64,000 bases of DNA from Bacteroidales bacterium (GCA_017960605.1 JAGCYV010000001.1:1-64000); one strand, 5' to 3'; shown: positions 49,859 through 58,669, counted from the first letter of the stretch. Translations and numbers: made by a program. The notes: generated from the letters alone by a model not told the origin.

Positions 49859-50452
49859 CTATTTTAATGCTTTCTCCATCTGTGGACGTATCTCCTTGTC
49901 GAAGATCTGGCTGTAACGCTCGAAGGGGTAGCGGTCGCAGTCGCCCGAGGCGAAATACCAGAGGATGACGGTGAACTCGGCGGCGGAGTAGAATCCGGGG
50001 ATGGCCTGGAAGGGTTTGCCGTTGGCGCGGTAGAGGCAGTAGGTGGGGTAGCCCCTCAGGCCGGCGGCGAACTCGTGCTGCGGGCTGCGTCCCCGTCCGG
50101 GGTTGTAGGTATGGCCGAACCAGGTGACGGCTTTCGGGCTTTCGGCGTTGAACTTGACGGGATAGTAGTAGCGGTTGAGGATCTTGGCCACGGTGGGGTC
50201 GGTGAAGGTCTCGCGGTCCATCTTCTTGCAGTAGCCGCACCAGACAGTGTAGAAGTCGATGAAGTAGAGTTTGTCGCCGATCTGGGCTTTGGAGGCCTCC
50301 TCGATGGAGTGCCACTTGACTTGGGCCTGTGCGGAATTGAGAATTGAAAAATGAAAATTGAAAATTATGCAGGCGCAGAGCAGCAGACGCTTTGTCAGCC
50401 GTGAGACGTTTGTAGAAGGAATCCTCTCCGCGAGGATGCGTTTACCATTCAT
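49859..50452 (-). CDS. Exported thioredoxin-fold protein (DsbD-gamma/thioredoxin_7-like)
   Basis: 197 aa from ATG 50452 (an in-frame ATG at 50470 is an alternative). The active site is YTVWCGYCKKMDRETF, a CXXC of type CGYC, near residue 70. GLRGYPTYCLY supplies the cis-Pro region. A signal peptide exports it, probably for periplasmic disulfide exchange. The signal core IIFNFHFSILNS is encoded by the AATTGAAA repeat word. It overlaps the SpoIID gene end by 11 bases. Confidence 0.85.
   Translation of the reverse strand: MNGKRILAERIPSTNVSRLTKRLLLCACIIFNFHFSILNSAQAQVKWHSIEEASKAQIGDKLYFIDFYTVWCGYCKKMDRETFTDPTVAKILNRYYYPVKFNAESPKAVTWFGHTYNPGRGRSPQHEFAAGLRGYPTYCLYRANGKPFQAIPGFYSAAEFTVILWYFASGDCDRYPFERYSQIFDKEIRPQMEKALK
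50333..50367 (-). repeat. AATTGAAAA simple-repeat word in signal-peptide coding region
   Basis: Four degenerate copies of GAATTGA/GAAAATT encode IIFNFHFSILNS of the thioredoxin-like protein. The same word lies in rimO and in the radical SAM gene at 9157-9187. Confidence 0.75.
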
Positions 50453-51767
50453 ATTGCCAGTCTTTTTCATTGTCTTGTTCCGATTCGATATAGATTTCTT
50501 CGCGTTCCTCGCGGTCGCGGACGCGGAAGAGGCGGCCCAGCCAGTCGTCTTTCTTGGAGCGCACCTGGGTCTGCCGGTTCTTGTCCTCCTCGATGATGCG
50601 GGCCAGCTGGGTGGTGTAGTTCTCGATGTAGTTGCGGTTGGACGCGGGGTCGTGATAGAGGACGGCGCCGGTGTAGTAGTGACGGAGGATGCTGTCGTAG
50701 GAGTAGCCGAGATCGACCATGCGGATGGTGCCTTCCTGACTGAGCCCGACGCCGTGTCCGTAGCCGTGTCCGTGGAGGACGACGGAGCGTGAGGCGCTAT
50801 CGACCGAGATGGAGAAGAAGGTGGATTTGAGCTGGAAATCGACGCGGATGCGGGTGAGCGGGATGCCAAGCAGGCGCACCTTGCGTTCGGGCTGCGAGAA
50901 ATGGAGCAGGCTGTCGAGGTTGGCGCTGTCGCCGATGTCTATCTTGTGGGTCTTGCTGAAGTAGTTGAGCCAGCGGTCGAGGGTGATGGTCTTCACCCAG
51001 TCGCTCTGCCGCATGCGGAGGGAGAAGGTGTCGGGCACGGAGCGCAGGTAGGGGAGTGCCGAGCGCCAGACGTCTTCGGAGTTGGCGGTTTGCCCGCCGG
51101 AGTTGGAGTGGAAGGGGGTCTCGATGAGGCGTCCGGCGGAGTCGGTGAGAGTCTCGCCGCTGCTTTGGATGGCGCCCATCATGATGTCGGGCCGGATGCA
51201 GCGGTTCTGATAGGCCTGGCAGTGGACGAAGTCGCAGAAGTTGTAGCCGTCGGCCTGGTGCTTGTTCATGTTGCGGAGGGCCCAGGTGCGGCTGATGATG
51301 GCCTGGATGCGGAAGATGTCGGTCTGCGAGCCGTAGATCTCGCTCTGCACCACTCCGGCGATATAGGTCTCGAACTCCACATCGTTAATGATGAGGAGGG
51401 TGCCGCTCTTGGCGGGGGTGATTTCGAGGCTGCCCTCATAGGTGCGCTGCTTGCAGCGTTCGGGATTCAGGCAGAGGATGCAGGCGGTGTCGGTGGCTTC
51501 GAGGCGGACGGTGGAGAAGAGGCCATAGTCGTCGTCGTTCACGCTGACGTGCAGCTTCTTGCCCTCGTGGCGGATGAGGACCGAGCGTCCTTCGCCCACC
51601 ATATCTTCGAGCAGGCCGTCGTCGCCGTAGAGGTTGTAGTAGCCGAGGTCGAAGGAGACGTTGAGGGTGGAGATGTCGTTGCCGGAATAGAGTCGCACCC
51701 GCACATTCTCCGCACGAAGGAGGGAGCAGGACAGGAGGAGGAGCAGTATGGGCAACAGGCGCTTCAA
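50442..51767 (-). CDS. SpoIID/LytB-domain protein (lytic-transglycosylase-like)
   Basis: 441 aa with a signal peptide (MKRLLPILLLLLSCSLLRAE). The SpoIID domain is marked by VEFETYIAGVVQSEIYGSQ (with the family's Glu), RTWALRNMNKH, DFVHCQAYQ and GHGYGHGVGLSQEGTIRM. SpoIID proteins cleave denuded glycan strands of peptidoglycan. The C-terminal ~60 residues are charged and not conserved. The gene lies 5 bases after lpxB. Confidence 0.92.
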   Translation of the reverse strand: MKRLLPILLLLLSCSLLRAENVRVRLYSGNDISTLNVSFDLGYYNLYGDDGLLEDMVGEGRSVLIRHEGKKLHVSVNDDDYGLFSTVRLEATDTACILCLNPERCKQRTYEGSLEITPAKSGTLLIINDVEFETYIAGVVQSEIYGSQTDIFRIQAIISRTWALRNMNKHQADGYNFCDFVHCQAYQNRCIRPDIMMGAIQSSGETLTDSAGRLIETPFHSNSGGQTANSEDVWRSALPYLRSVPDTFSLRMRQSDWVKTITLDRWLNYFSKTHKIDIGDSANLDSLLHFSQPERKVRLLGIPLTRIRVDFQLKSTFFSISVDSASRSVVLHGHGYGHGVGLSQEGTIRMVDLGYSYDSILRHYYTGAVLYHDPASNRNYIENYTTQLARIIEEDKNRQTQVRSKKDDWLGRLFRVRDREEREEIYIESEQDNEKDWQYEW

Positions 51768-51768
51768 G

Positions 51769-51799
51769 GTGTTCAGTGTTTAGTGTTCAGTGTTAAGTT
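51769..51799 (-). repeat. GTGTTTAGTGTTCAGTG word spanning the lpxB stop codon
   Basis: The word encodes the last residues of LpxB (NLTLNTKH) and its stop, and fills the gap to the SpoIID gene. Related words lie at 17146-17171, 52378-52413 and 56728-56753. Confidence 0.7.
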
Positions 51800-52915
51800 G
51801 TAGATGGCGTCGGCGGTGCGGCGTGAGGCGCCTCCGTTGCCGAGGAGGGCTCGCATGTCGGCATACTCGGCGAGCATCCGCGTGCGGTTGTCGCCACCGG
51901 TGATGAGTTGGAACTCGCGTTCGAGCCTCTCGGGGTTGAAGTCCTGCTGGATGAGCTCGGTGACGATGGGGCGGTCGGCGATGAGGTTGACCAGCGAGAT
52001 GTAGCGGATGCGGCTGCCGACGACGGCGCGTGCGATGAGGTAGGAGAGGGGATTGCCGCTGTAGCAGACCACCTGGGGCACGTTGAAGAGGGCCGCCTCG
52101 AGGGTGGCGGTACCGGAACAGACGATGGCGGCGTGGGCCGATGCCAGCAGCGGGTAGGTCTGGTCATAGACCACTTCGAGATTGCTTGATTGTTTGATTG
52201 CTTGATTGCTTGAGTATTTGGCAATCAGAGTGTCGTAGAATTCGTGGCCGATGAGATTCATGCCGGCTACGACGAAGTGGTATTCAGGATGCCGCCGGGC
52301 CAGCTGCACCATCTTGGGCAGGCTTTCCTTGAGCTCCTGACGGCGGCTGCCGGGCAGCAGGGCGATGAGGGGCTTGTCGGTGTTGAGTGTTAAGTGGTTA
52401 GTGTTGAGTGTCTCTACGGCGTCGAGCAGGGGATGGCCGACATAGAGGGCTTGCGGCAGGTGGTTCTCCTTGAAGAAGTCTTGTTCGAAGGGGAGGATGC
52501 AGCAGAGCAGGTCGAGGGAGCGCCGCATGCCTTTGATGCGTCCTTTCTTCCAGGCCCACACATTGGGCGAGATGTAATGGACGGTCTTGTATCCTTGTTG
52601 GTGTGCCCATGCTTCGATTTTGAGGTTGAAGCCGGGATAATCCACCCCGATGACCACATCGGGCCGGAAGGCTGCGATGTCCTGTTTGCAAAAGCGGATA
52701 TTGCCCAGTACGGCGGGGAGATGGGCGAGCACTTCGACGAACCCCATGAAGGCGAGGTCGTGGATGTGCCTGACTGGCGTCCCCGCGAGTGCCGTCATGC
52801 GGTCACCGCCCCAGAAGCGGAACTCGGCCTGCGGGTCTTTGTCCCTCAGGGCCTGTATGAGAAGCGATCCGTGCAGATCGCCCGAAGCTTCGCCGGCGAT
52901 GATGTAGTATCTCAT
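51773..52915 (-). CDS. lpxB: Lipid-A-disaccharide synthase
   Basis: 380 aa from ATG 52915. LpxB joins UDP-diacylglucosamine to lipid X (GT19). Signatures are IIAGEASGDLHGSLL at the start, FMGFVEVL, VGVDYPGFN-type IGVDYPGFN, ISPNVWAWKKGR, ALLPGSRRQE and CSGTATLEAAL. Two in-frame simple-repeat insertions replace variable linkers: ETLNTNHLTLNTDKP (near residue 180) and KYSSNQAIKQSSNLE (near residue 245). The C-terminus NLTLNTKH is also repeat-derived. It overlaps the upstream membrane-protein gene as ATGA. Confidence 0.95.
   Translation of the reverse strand: MRYYIIAGEASGDLHGSLLIQALRDKDPQAEFRFWGGDRMTALAGTPVRHIHDLAFMGFVEVLAHLPAVLGNIRFCKQDIAAFRPDVVIGVDYPGFNLKIEAWAHQQGYKTVHYISPNVWAWKKGRIKGMRRSLDLLCCILPFEQDFFKENHLPQALYVGHPLLDAVETLNTNHLTLNTDKPLIALLPGSRRQELKESLPKMVQLARRHPEYHFVVAGMNLIGHEFYDTLIAKYSSNQAIKQSSNLEVVYDQTYPLLASAHAAIVCSGTATLEAALFNVPQVVCYSGNPLSYLIARAVVGSRIRYISLVNLIADRPIVTELIQQDFNPERLEREFQLITGGDNRTRMLAEYADMRALLGNGGASRRTADAIYNLTLNTKH
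52181..52220 (-). repeat. ATTGCTTGATTGTTTG word inside lpxB
   Basis: Five degenerate 8-bp units encode YSSNQAIKQSSN in a linker of LpxB. Same family as in rimO (47460-47494) and the DRTGG-PHP gap. Confidence 0.8.
52378..52413 (-). repeat. GTGTTGAGTGTTAAGTG word inside lpxB
   Basis: The repeat encodes TLNTNHLTLNT between VGHPLLDAV and the ALLPGSR motif. Same family as 51769-51799 and 56728-56753. Confidence 0.8.
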
Positions 52916-53196
52916 TTGAAGTTGAGGATGTGGTGGCTGATCAGGTAGTACATGAAGGGGATGAAGGTGAGGAAGAGCACGGTGGCGATGGTCTTGGTGA
53001 CGACGGGATGCTGTTGGGTTTTGGCGAAGTGGCGCAGCAGCAGTATGGGAGGCAGGAAGCATCCGGCATACCAGGAGATATGTGTCAGAATGGGTTGGTG
53101 GGCGACGAGGAGTCCTGCGGAAAGCAGGAGGGCCACCGCCACTTCGGAGCCTATCGCGAGAAGAACCCCGGAGAGAATGTTGTCTTTGATGCTCAT
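52912..53196 (-). CDS. Small membrane protein between DUF4340 gene and lpxB
   Basis: 94 aa with three transmembrane segments (GVLLAIGSEVAVALLLSAGL, WYAGCFLPPILLL, IATVLFLTFIPFMYYLI). No domain is recognised. It overlaps both neighbours as ATGA, so it is tightly co-translated with DUF4340 and LpxB. Confidence 0.75.
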   Translation of the reverse strand: MSIKDNILSGVLLAIGSEVAVALLLSAGLLVAHQPILTHISWYAGCFLPPILLLRHFAKTQQHPVVTKTIATVLFLTFIPFMYYLISHHILNFK

Positions 53197-54245
53197 TGTC
53201 CGAGGAAGTAGGAGGCGGGTTGAAGGATGTTGTCGAAGATGTAGTACTGGATGAGAACGGTGTCTTTGTCGTTCAGAATGGCGTAGAGACGGTTGAGGTC
53301 GAAGGTCTCATACATCTCGGGGTCGGGCATGTTGACAAGGTCCTCGGGATTGTTGTATTTGATGTAGGTCTTGAGTTCGGTGGTGTTGCCGGCGGTGTCG
53401 GTGACGGTGAGGATGGAGCGGGGCTGCCCCGAGACGCAGCTGTCGGCGAAGGAGTTGGGAACGATTGCGGCGAACTCGTCGAAGTTCATCCAGGAGAATG
53501 ACGAGAGCATCTGGGCGACACGGGCGGTGTCGAAGGCCGGTACGGGAGTGCCATCATAGAGGAAGAAGGAGAATCCGTCGCCGGAACGACGTACGGAGAA
53601 CGACTGTTCCGGAGTGGCGGGCAGTTGGAGTTGGACATTCTCAATCTGGTGGACATCGAGATCGACGATGAGGTGGCTCCGCCATTTGAGCGGATCGGTG
53701 ACAAAGCGCGGTGTGAGGAACCCGCGGAATCCGGGGATGTGGATGACATAGGGCACTTTGTCGCCTTCGCGGAACATATAGGAGGCCAGCATGTCCTGTG
53801 TCTCGCGGCCCACATAGTAGGTGACGGTGAGTTTCTCGCGGGGGAAGAGTTTCAGCTTTCCGTGGAACCAGTTGATGAACGGCACACGCTGATAGACTTC
53901 CACCTTGATGGCGCGTGCGGAGAGGTCTTTGATGATGGTGGGTACGGCGTTGCGGTTCACCTGCTGGCGGATGCGCATGGTGTTGAGCGTCTCCAGCAGC
54001 AGGTCGATGAGGGGCTGGTTGGCGGGATACTGGTTATCGACGACCCACGAGGAATCGCCCACGCGGGTGAGCAGCACCTCGTTGTCCTGCTTGTCGGCAA
54101 GGAAGATGCGGGTCACCGAGCTGATATCGGCCACGTGGTAGTCCTGTTCGAAGGTGGCTTTCTTGGAACCGCGCAGGGCCACTATCACTGCGACAAGTGC
54201 GATGAGTAGCGCAACGGCGATGAGTATGAGGTTTCTTTTCTTCAT
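53193..54245 (-). CDS. DUF4340-type protein, Gld-cluster associated
   Basis: 350 aa. An N-terminal membrane anchor (NLILIAVALLIALVAVIVAL) is followed by a beta-rich extracytoplasmic part (RIFLADKQDNEVLLTRVGDS, then VTDTAGNTTELKTYI). This layout and the position directly after gldFG match the DUF4340 proteins found beside Gldg-type ABC transporters. It overlaps gldFG and the next gene as ATGA. Function unknown. Confidence 0.7.
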   Translation of the reverse strand: MKKRNLILIAVALLIALVAVIVALRGSKKATFEQDYHVADISSVTRIFLADKQDNEVLLTRVGDSSWVVDNQYPANQPLIDLLLETLNTMRIRQQVNRNAVPTIIKDLSARAIKVEVYQRVPFINWFHGKLKLFPREKLTVTYYVGRETQDMLASYMFREGDKVPYVIHIPGFRGFLTPRFVTDPLKWRSHLIVDLDVHQIENVQLQLPATPEQSFSVRRSGDGFSFFLYDGTPVPAFDTARVAQMLSSFSWMNFDEFAAIVPNSFADSCVSGQPRSILTVTDTAGNTTELKTYIKYNNPEDLVNMPDPEMYETFDLNRLYAILNDKDTVLIQYYIFDNILQPASYFLGQ

Positions 54246-56725
54246 TTAGGTTGGCGTTTGGTGTATTTCTTGCGGCGCACCAGCAGGATCACTCCTCCCG
54301 TGGCGGCGAGGAGCAGCAGCGGGCAGATGATGTTGATGACTTGGTATCGGGTGCGCTGTTCGCGGACTTTCAGTACGTCGAGCTTGCGAAGTTTGATGCT
54401 GCGGGAACGGGAGTCCATCATCCCTTCGTCGCCGACCAGATAGTTGACGGCGTTCAGCAGGAAGTCCTTGTTGGCATACATGGTCTGGGTGTAGAAGTCG
54501 TAACCCAACGGCAGCACCGCCTCCTCTTCCTCGATGTAACGGTTGCGGATGATGTCACCGTCGCTGACGACGATCATCTTGGTGAAGTCTCCCTCCTCGC
54601 GGTAACCCATCGAAGCCTGCGAGGTGAATACGGGCGACAGGCGGTTGCGCCAAGCCGATAGGAAGGAACCCTCCAAGAGCACCGCGATGGGCAGCTGGGA
54701 GGCCGAATACTGCCGTCGGTCGGGTTGCGCCTGTGCGTCAGCCAGATCGACGATGGCGGGTGCGTTCTTCACCCGGGTGTATTCCGAGGTGGTGAGCAGC
54801 ACGGTCTTGCGGATATCGTTGTCGATAAGGTCGATGCTGGATACGAAGTCCGTCTTCAGCAGGTCGAGGTTGCGCACGATGGGGTGCTGCGACAAGGGGA
54901 CAATCTCGGGGAAGTAGTACCACGGGCAGAAGCGCATCTGGGGTTTGTCGCCCACCTGTCCCACCTGGATGGGGATGGGACGGCAGCGCATATCCATCAG
55001 CAGGTTGGGGTTGATGCGTACGCCGTAGTTGAAGAGCATCTCGTCGAGGCCCAAGGGATAGCGGGTGGCCATCATCTGCCCGCGGTCGGCCAAGCTGTCG
55101 AGGTCGGCGTCGAGGGCGTCGATGAGCCAAAGTACCTTGCCTCCGTACATGATGTATTGGTCAAGGATGTACAGGTCCTGGTCGGAGAACGCCTTCGTGG
55201 GTTTGGCGATAATCAGCAGGTCGTACAGGTTGTAGAAGGAGTATTCGTTCGAGTCGGTGTCGCTCTTGCGATGGGCGGTGAGCGACTGTATCTGTCCGTC
55301 GATGGAGACGTAGTCGAGGTTGTAATACTCCTGAAGCGACCGTTGCAGGTCGTAGATCACGCCGCCGAACAGTTCTCCATGCCCTTGCAGGAACCCGATG
55401 GTTTGCTTCTCGTTGCGGGTCAGTCCCCGGATGGCATTGATAAGGACATACTCCAGGTTCTGGATGGAGTTGTTCAGCAGGTCGGCGTCTTTCACATACC
55501 GCTGGTTCTGGATGAGCTGCACCGAGGTTTCGCGTCCGCGATAATAGACATCGGCCGCCGGAATCAGTATCTGCGTCGTCATCCCGTTGCCCGAGGCCAC
55601 CTGTATCTGGGTGGGCTGGATGCCCTTCCTCGCCAGCTTCTGGTAGAACACCTGCTGCTCTTCGCGGCTCTCGAAATTGTTGGGGTTCACAAACTCGTAC
55701 TCGATGTTGCTGTTGTAGGCACGGAACTGGTTCAACATCTCCTTGGTCTCGTTCTGCAACCGCTTGAAGTCCGACGGGAACTCGCCTTCGAGATAGACGC
55801 GGAACAGCACCGGCTCCTCAATCTGTTTGAGCCACTGCTTGGTCGATTTGCTCAGCGTGTAGCGCCGCTCCGAGGTGAGGTCGAGTCTCAGGAAAAGGAA
55901 GTTGCTGATGACGCTGACGGCGGCGATGATGGCGATGGTGACGCCCATCTCTATCCAGTGGCTCCGTTTCAGGCTTTTGCGTTTCGTCCAGCCGCCCCAT
56001 TTGCGGCTTTGCAGCACCATCCGGGTGGCCATCAGGAACAGCGCCATCACGCACAGGAAATAGACCACGTCGCGTGTATCCACCACCCCGCGGCTGATGC
56101 TTCCGTAGTGGTGCATCAATCCCAGCCGTTTGATGAAGAGGTCCGCACTGCCCAGCAGCCCCATGTTATAGATGCTCTCGAACCCCAGATAGGTCACGGC
56201 GCAGAGCACGGCGGCCAGGATGAACGAGACGATCTGGTTGTTGGTCAGCGACGAGCAGAAGAGGCCGATGGCCACAAAGGCACCGCCCAGCAGCAGCAGG
56301 CCGATGTAGGAGCCCACCACGCTGCCCGTGTCGATGTTGCCTATGGGGTCGCCCAGGGCATAGACACTCACATAGCATACCAATGTCGGCAGCAGTGAGA
56401 TGAATACCAGCGTCCAGGAGGCCAGGAATTTGGCCCACACAATGGTCCAGTCGCTCAGCGGCCGGGTCATCAGCATCTCGATGGTACCCGCACGGCGTTC
56501 CTCGGCCAGCGAGCGCATCGTGATGGCCGGAATCAGGAACAGGTACAGGAACGGCCCGATGAGGAACAAGCCGTCCATGCCGGCATAGCCGTAGTCAAGG
56601 ATGTTGAAGTCGCTTTTCAGTACCCACAGCATCAAGCCCGTGAGCACCAGGAATACCGCAATGGTAAGGTATCCGATCAGTGATGAGAAGAAGCCTGATA
56701 GTTCTTTCTTGTATAGTGTGAACAC
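54242..56725 (-). CDS. gldFG: Fused GldF-GldG ABC transporter protein
   Basis: 827 aa. Residues 1-240 are an ABC-2 permease like GldF (ITMRSLAEERRAGTIEMLMT, six helices). From about residue 255 a further helix begins a GldG-type extracytoplasmic domain (LFLRLDLTSERRYTLSKSTK, FLQGHGELFG), ending in a C-terminal helix and a basic tail. In gliding Flavobacteriia these are two genes; here they are one. No gldA ATPase gene is in the window. The start is GTG (56723-56725). Confidence 0.85.
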   Translation of the reverse strand: MFTLYKKELSGFFSSLIGYLTIAVFLVLTGLMLWVLKSDFNILDYGYAGMDGLFLIGPFLYLFLIPAITMRSLAEERRAGTIEMLMTRPLSDWTIVWAKFLASWTLVFISLLPTLVCYVSVYALGDPIGNIDTGSVVGSYIGLLLLGGAFVAIGLFCSSLTNNQIVSFILAAVLCAVTYLGFESIYNMGLLGSADLFIKRLGLMHHYGSISRGVVDTRDVVYFLCVMALFLMATRMVLQSRKWGGWTKRKSLKRSHWIEMGVTIAIIAAVSVISNFLFLRLDLTSERRYTLSKSTKQWLKQIEEPVLFRVYLEGEFPSDFKRLQNETKEMLNQFRAYNSNIEYEFVNPNNFESREEQQVFYQKLARKGIQPTQIQVASGNGMTTQILIPAADVYYRGRETSVQLIQNQRYVKDADLLNNSIQNLEYVLINAIRGLTRNEKQTIGFLQGHGELFGGVIYDLQRSLQEYYNLDYVSIDGQIQSLTAHRKSDTDSNEYSFYNLYDLLIIAKPTKAFSDQDLYILDQYIMYGGKVLWLIDALDADLDSLADRGQMMATRYPLGLDEMLFNYGVRINPNLLMDMRCRPIPIQVGQVGDKPQMRFCPWYYFPEIVPLSQHPIVRNLDLLKTDFVSSIDLIDNDIRKTVLLTTSEYTRVKNAPAIVDLADAQAQPDRRQYSASQLPIAVLLEGSFLSAWRNRLSPVFTSQASMGYREEGDFTKMIVVSDGDIIRNRYIEEEEAVLPLGYDFYTQTMYANKDFLLNAVNYLVGDEGMMDSRSRSIKLRKLDVLKVREQRTRYQVINIICPLLLLAATGGVILLVRRKKYTKRQPK

Positions 56726-56727
56726 AG

Positions 56728-56753
56728 GGTTAAGTGTTTAGTGGTTGGTGTTA
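56728..56753 (-). repeat. GTTAAGTGTTTAGTGG word between M28 gene and gldFG
   Basis: The repeat fills the gap between the two genes, touching the M28 stop codon. Same family as the lpxB repeats. Confidence 0.65.
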
Positions 56754-58412
56754 TTCGCGGTAGCGTTGTGCTTTGCTTTGGGGGCTTCGACCCTGATACA
56801 GACCTTCGCCGATCTGGCTCACGAGGTCCGAGGTCAGCTGGGTTGCCAGCGTCAGTATGCGACGGTCGATATTTTCCCAGATGTCGGTGGTCACGTGGTT
56901 GTTCTGCATCCCGTTGTGGGTGGTAATCACCAGCGACGGAATACCCATCGCGTCGAAAGCACGTGCGTCGCCCTTCGGGTCGCTCTTCTCTTTCGTGATC
57001 AGGATGTCGTGACGGCCTCCCGCTTGGTAGGTGTGGCTATTCACCTTCTTCATCAGCGGGAAACGGCAGTCGTCCAGCACCGCTACGCTGTCGCCCTTGT
57101 TGTTGCCGCGCATGAGAATCGACGGCCAGATGCGTTGCAGTTCGCCGAAGCTCTTGTCGAAGGTGCGCACGCTGGTGTCGCAGTAGAGCGCCTCCTTCCA
57201 CAAGGTCGGGTAGCGGTTGTCGCCCAGCACCACCAGGCTGTCGCCGTAGCCGATGTTCTGCACATTCACGAAGGCCTCCACCTGGTGCAGCCTCGGATAG
57301 CTGTTGATGAACGCCCTCGAGCCGAGGTATTGCTGCTCGCTGCCGCTGAAGAGCACGAAGAGCACGCTGCGTTTCGGACGGTAGTCGAGGTCGCTCAGCA
57401 CACGGGCCGTCTCCAGCACCGCCGCCACGCCCGAGGCGTTGATGTCCGCTCCCGGGAAGATGCAGGTCTCGCCTTGGATGCCGCTGCCGTCCAGCGAAGC
57501 TCCCACCACCACTATCTCGCGGCGCAAGTCTTTGTCTTTTCCCTCCAGCAGACCCACCACATTCACTGTGGTGGCGCGGGGACGGTAACGGGCATTGATG
57601 TCAATTTCGGCCTTTTTCAGCGTCGAGAAGGAACTTACCTTGTGGTCGTTGTCGATAGCTGCAATGGCGGCATCGAGGCTCATCGCCTCTCCCGTCAGCA
57701 GCTCGCGTCCGCAGTCGGACGTCACCTGCAGGATGGGGAAGGTGGTCAGATGAGGCAGCTCGCCGCAATAGATACGGCTCTGCGGCTCCCAGCTGTGGCA
57801 GCTGGGGCTGATATTGACGGCAATCATGCCGATGGCCCCGTGCCGTTCGGCCGTGCGCGCTTTGTCGCGCAGGCTGCGGTAGTGCGAGCCCACGCTCTCG
57901 GGTAGCCACGTCGGCAAACCCGTCAGCACTACGGCTATCTTACCCTTCACATCCACATACTTGTACTCGTTCAGCAGGCCGTTATCCACACCGTAGCCGC
58001 AGAACACCATCTGTGCATCCACGTATCCGCGGCCCGTCATAGCGGCGCAGCAGAACTCGTTGCCCAGCGTAAAGACACGCTTCTCCTTGCTGCCGGGAAT
58101 GTAGATGTTGAACTTGCAGTTCTCAATCTCGTTGCACTCCACCTCGAACGGCTGTTCCTTCATCTCACGCACACCATAGCGGCGCAACACGTTCTCCACA
58201 TAGCGTACCGCACGTTCGTGTCCCACCGTTCCGGCCATGCGGCCCTCGTAGGTCTCCGACGACAGTTCGACAATGTGTTTCATCACCGAGTCGGTGTTGA
58301 TGACGGGCATCGGCACGGGTTCGCGGTCCTGGGCCGAAACGGTGGCGCAGGTCAGCGTCAGTGCCGCTGCGCAAAAGTGCAAGAAGATGCGGCTGAGTCT
58401 CATTTTCTCCAT
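56751..58412 (-). CDS. M28-family pseudopeptidase (metal ligands replaced)
   Basis: 553 aa with a signal peptide; starts at 58412 or 58403. A PA-domain-like insert (about residues 90-250) and an M28 zinc-peptidase fold are recognisable. However, the expected first ligand in GAHxD reads GASLD (H to S, ~306). The bridging Asp in GADDNASG reads GADINASG (D to I, ~324). The catalytic Glu-Glu in SGEE reads SGSE (E to S, ~358), and the N-x-D-M-I-G Asp reads NVQNIG (D to Q, ~385). It probably no longer cuts peptides. It is the first gene of the operon with gldFG. Confidence 0.82.
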   Translation of the reverse strand: MEKMRLSRIFLHFCAAALTLTCATVSAQDREPVPMPVINTDSVMKHIVELSSETYEGRMAGTVGHERAVRYVENVLRRYGVREMKEQPFEVECNEIENCKFNIYIPGSKEKRVFTLGNEFCCAAMTGRGYVDAQMVFCGYGVDNGLLNEYKYVDVKGKIAVVLTGLPTWLPESVGSHYRSLRDKARTAERHGAIGMIAVNISPSCHSWEPQSRIYCGELPHLTTFPILQVTSDCGRELLTGEAMSLDAAIAAIDNDHKVSSFSTLKKAEIDINARYRPRATTVNVVGLLEGKDKDLRREIVVVGASLDGSGIQGETCIFPGADINASGVAAVLETARVLSDLDYRPKRSVLFVLFSGSEQQYLGSRAFINSYPRLHQVEAFVNVQNIGYGDSLVVLGDNRYPTLWKEALYCDTSVRTFDKSFGELQRIWPSILMRGNNKGDSVAVLDDCRFPLMKKVNSHTYQAGGRHDILITKEKSDPKGDARAFDAMGIPSLVITTHNGMQNNHVTTDIWENIDRRILTLATQLTSDLVSQIGEGLYQGRSPQSKAQRYRE

Positions 58413-58488
58413 TTTTATTATCGTTGTTTTTGTTTCAAATAATTGTCAGCGTGCGTATTGTACGTGCGCACGCGTATATTGTAATCTG

Positions 58489-58518
58489 CAAATATACACT
58501 TTTTTCTCTATTTGCAAC
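58489..58518 (-). promoter_or_regulatory. Promoter of the M28-gldFG-lpxB-ftsY-rimO operon
   Basis: Minus strand: TTG (58515-58517), 18 bases, then GTG-TATATTTG-CAG (-7 at 58489-58496). The ~75-base leader contains the palindrome CGTGCGCACG. Confidence 0.7.
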
Positions 58519-58604
58519 GAAAAAAAACACTCTATTTCTACACAAGTTCAACACAAGTTTAACAAAGGCTTAACAAGGGAGTAACAAGGATTGGATGGTT
58601 GTAT

Positions 58605-58645
58605 GACAAAAAATGGGTGGCACTCATCGGAGAATGCCACCCATT
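58605..58645 (-). terminator. Intrinsic terminator of the OmpA lipoprotein gene
   Basis: An 11-bp perfect stem (AATGGGTGGCA with TGCCACCCATT, 12-base loop) is followed on the minus strand by TTTTTT. Confidence 0.9.
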
Positions 58646-58669
58646 GGGGTTGTAGTAACGTCTTCTTTA

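Noticed and set aside
54725..56398. 557-codon plus-strand open frame antisense to gldFG
   Set aside because: No signal, domain or start context; GldFG on the other strand is well supported.
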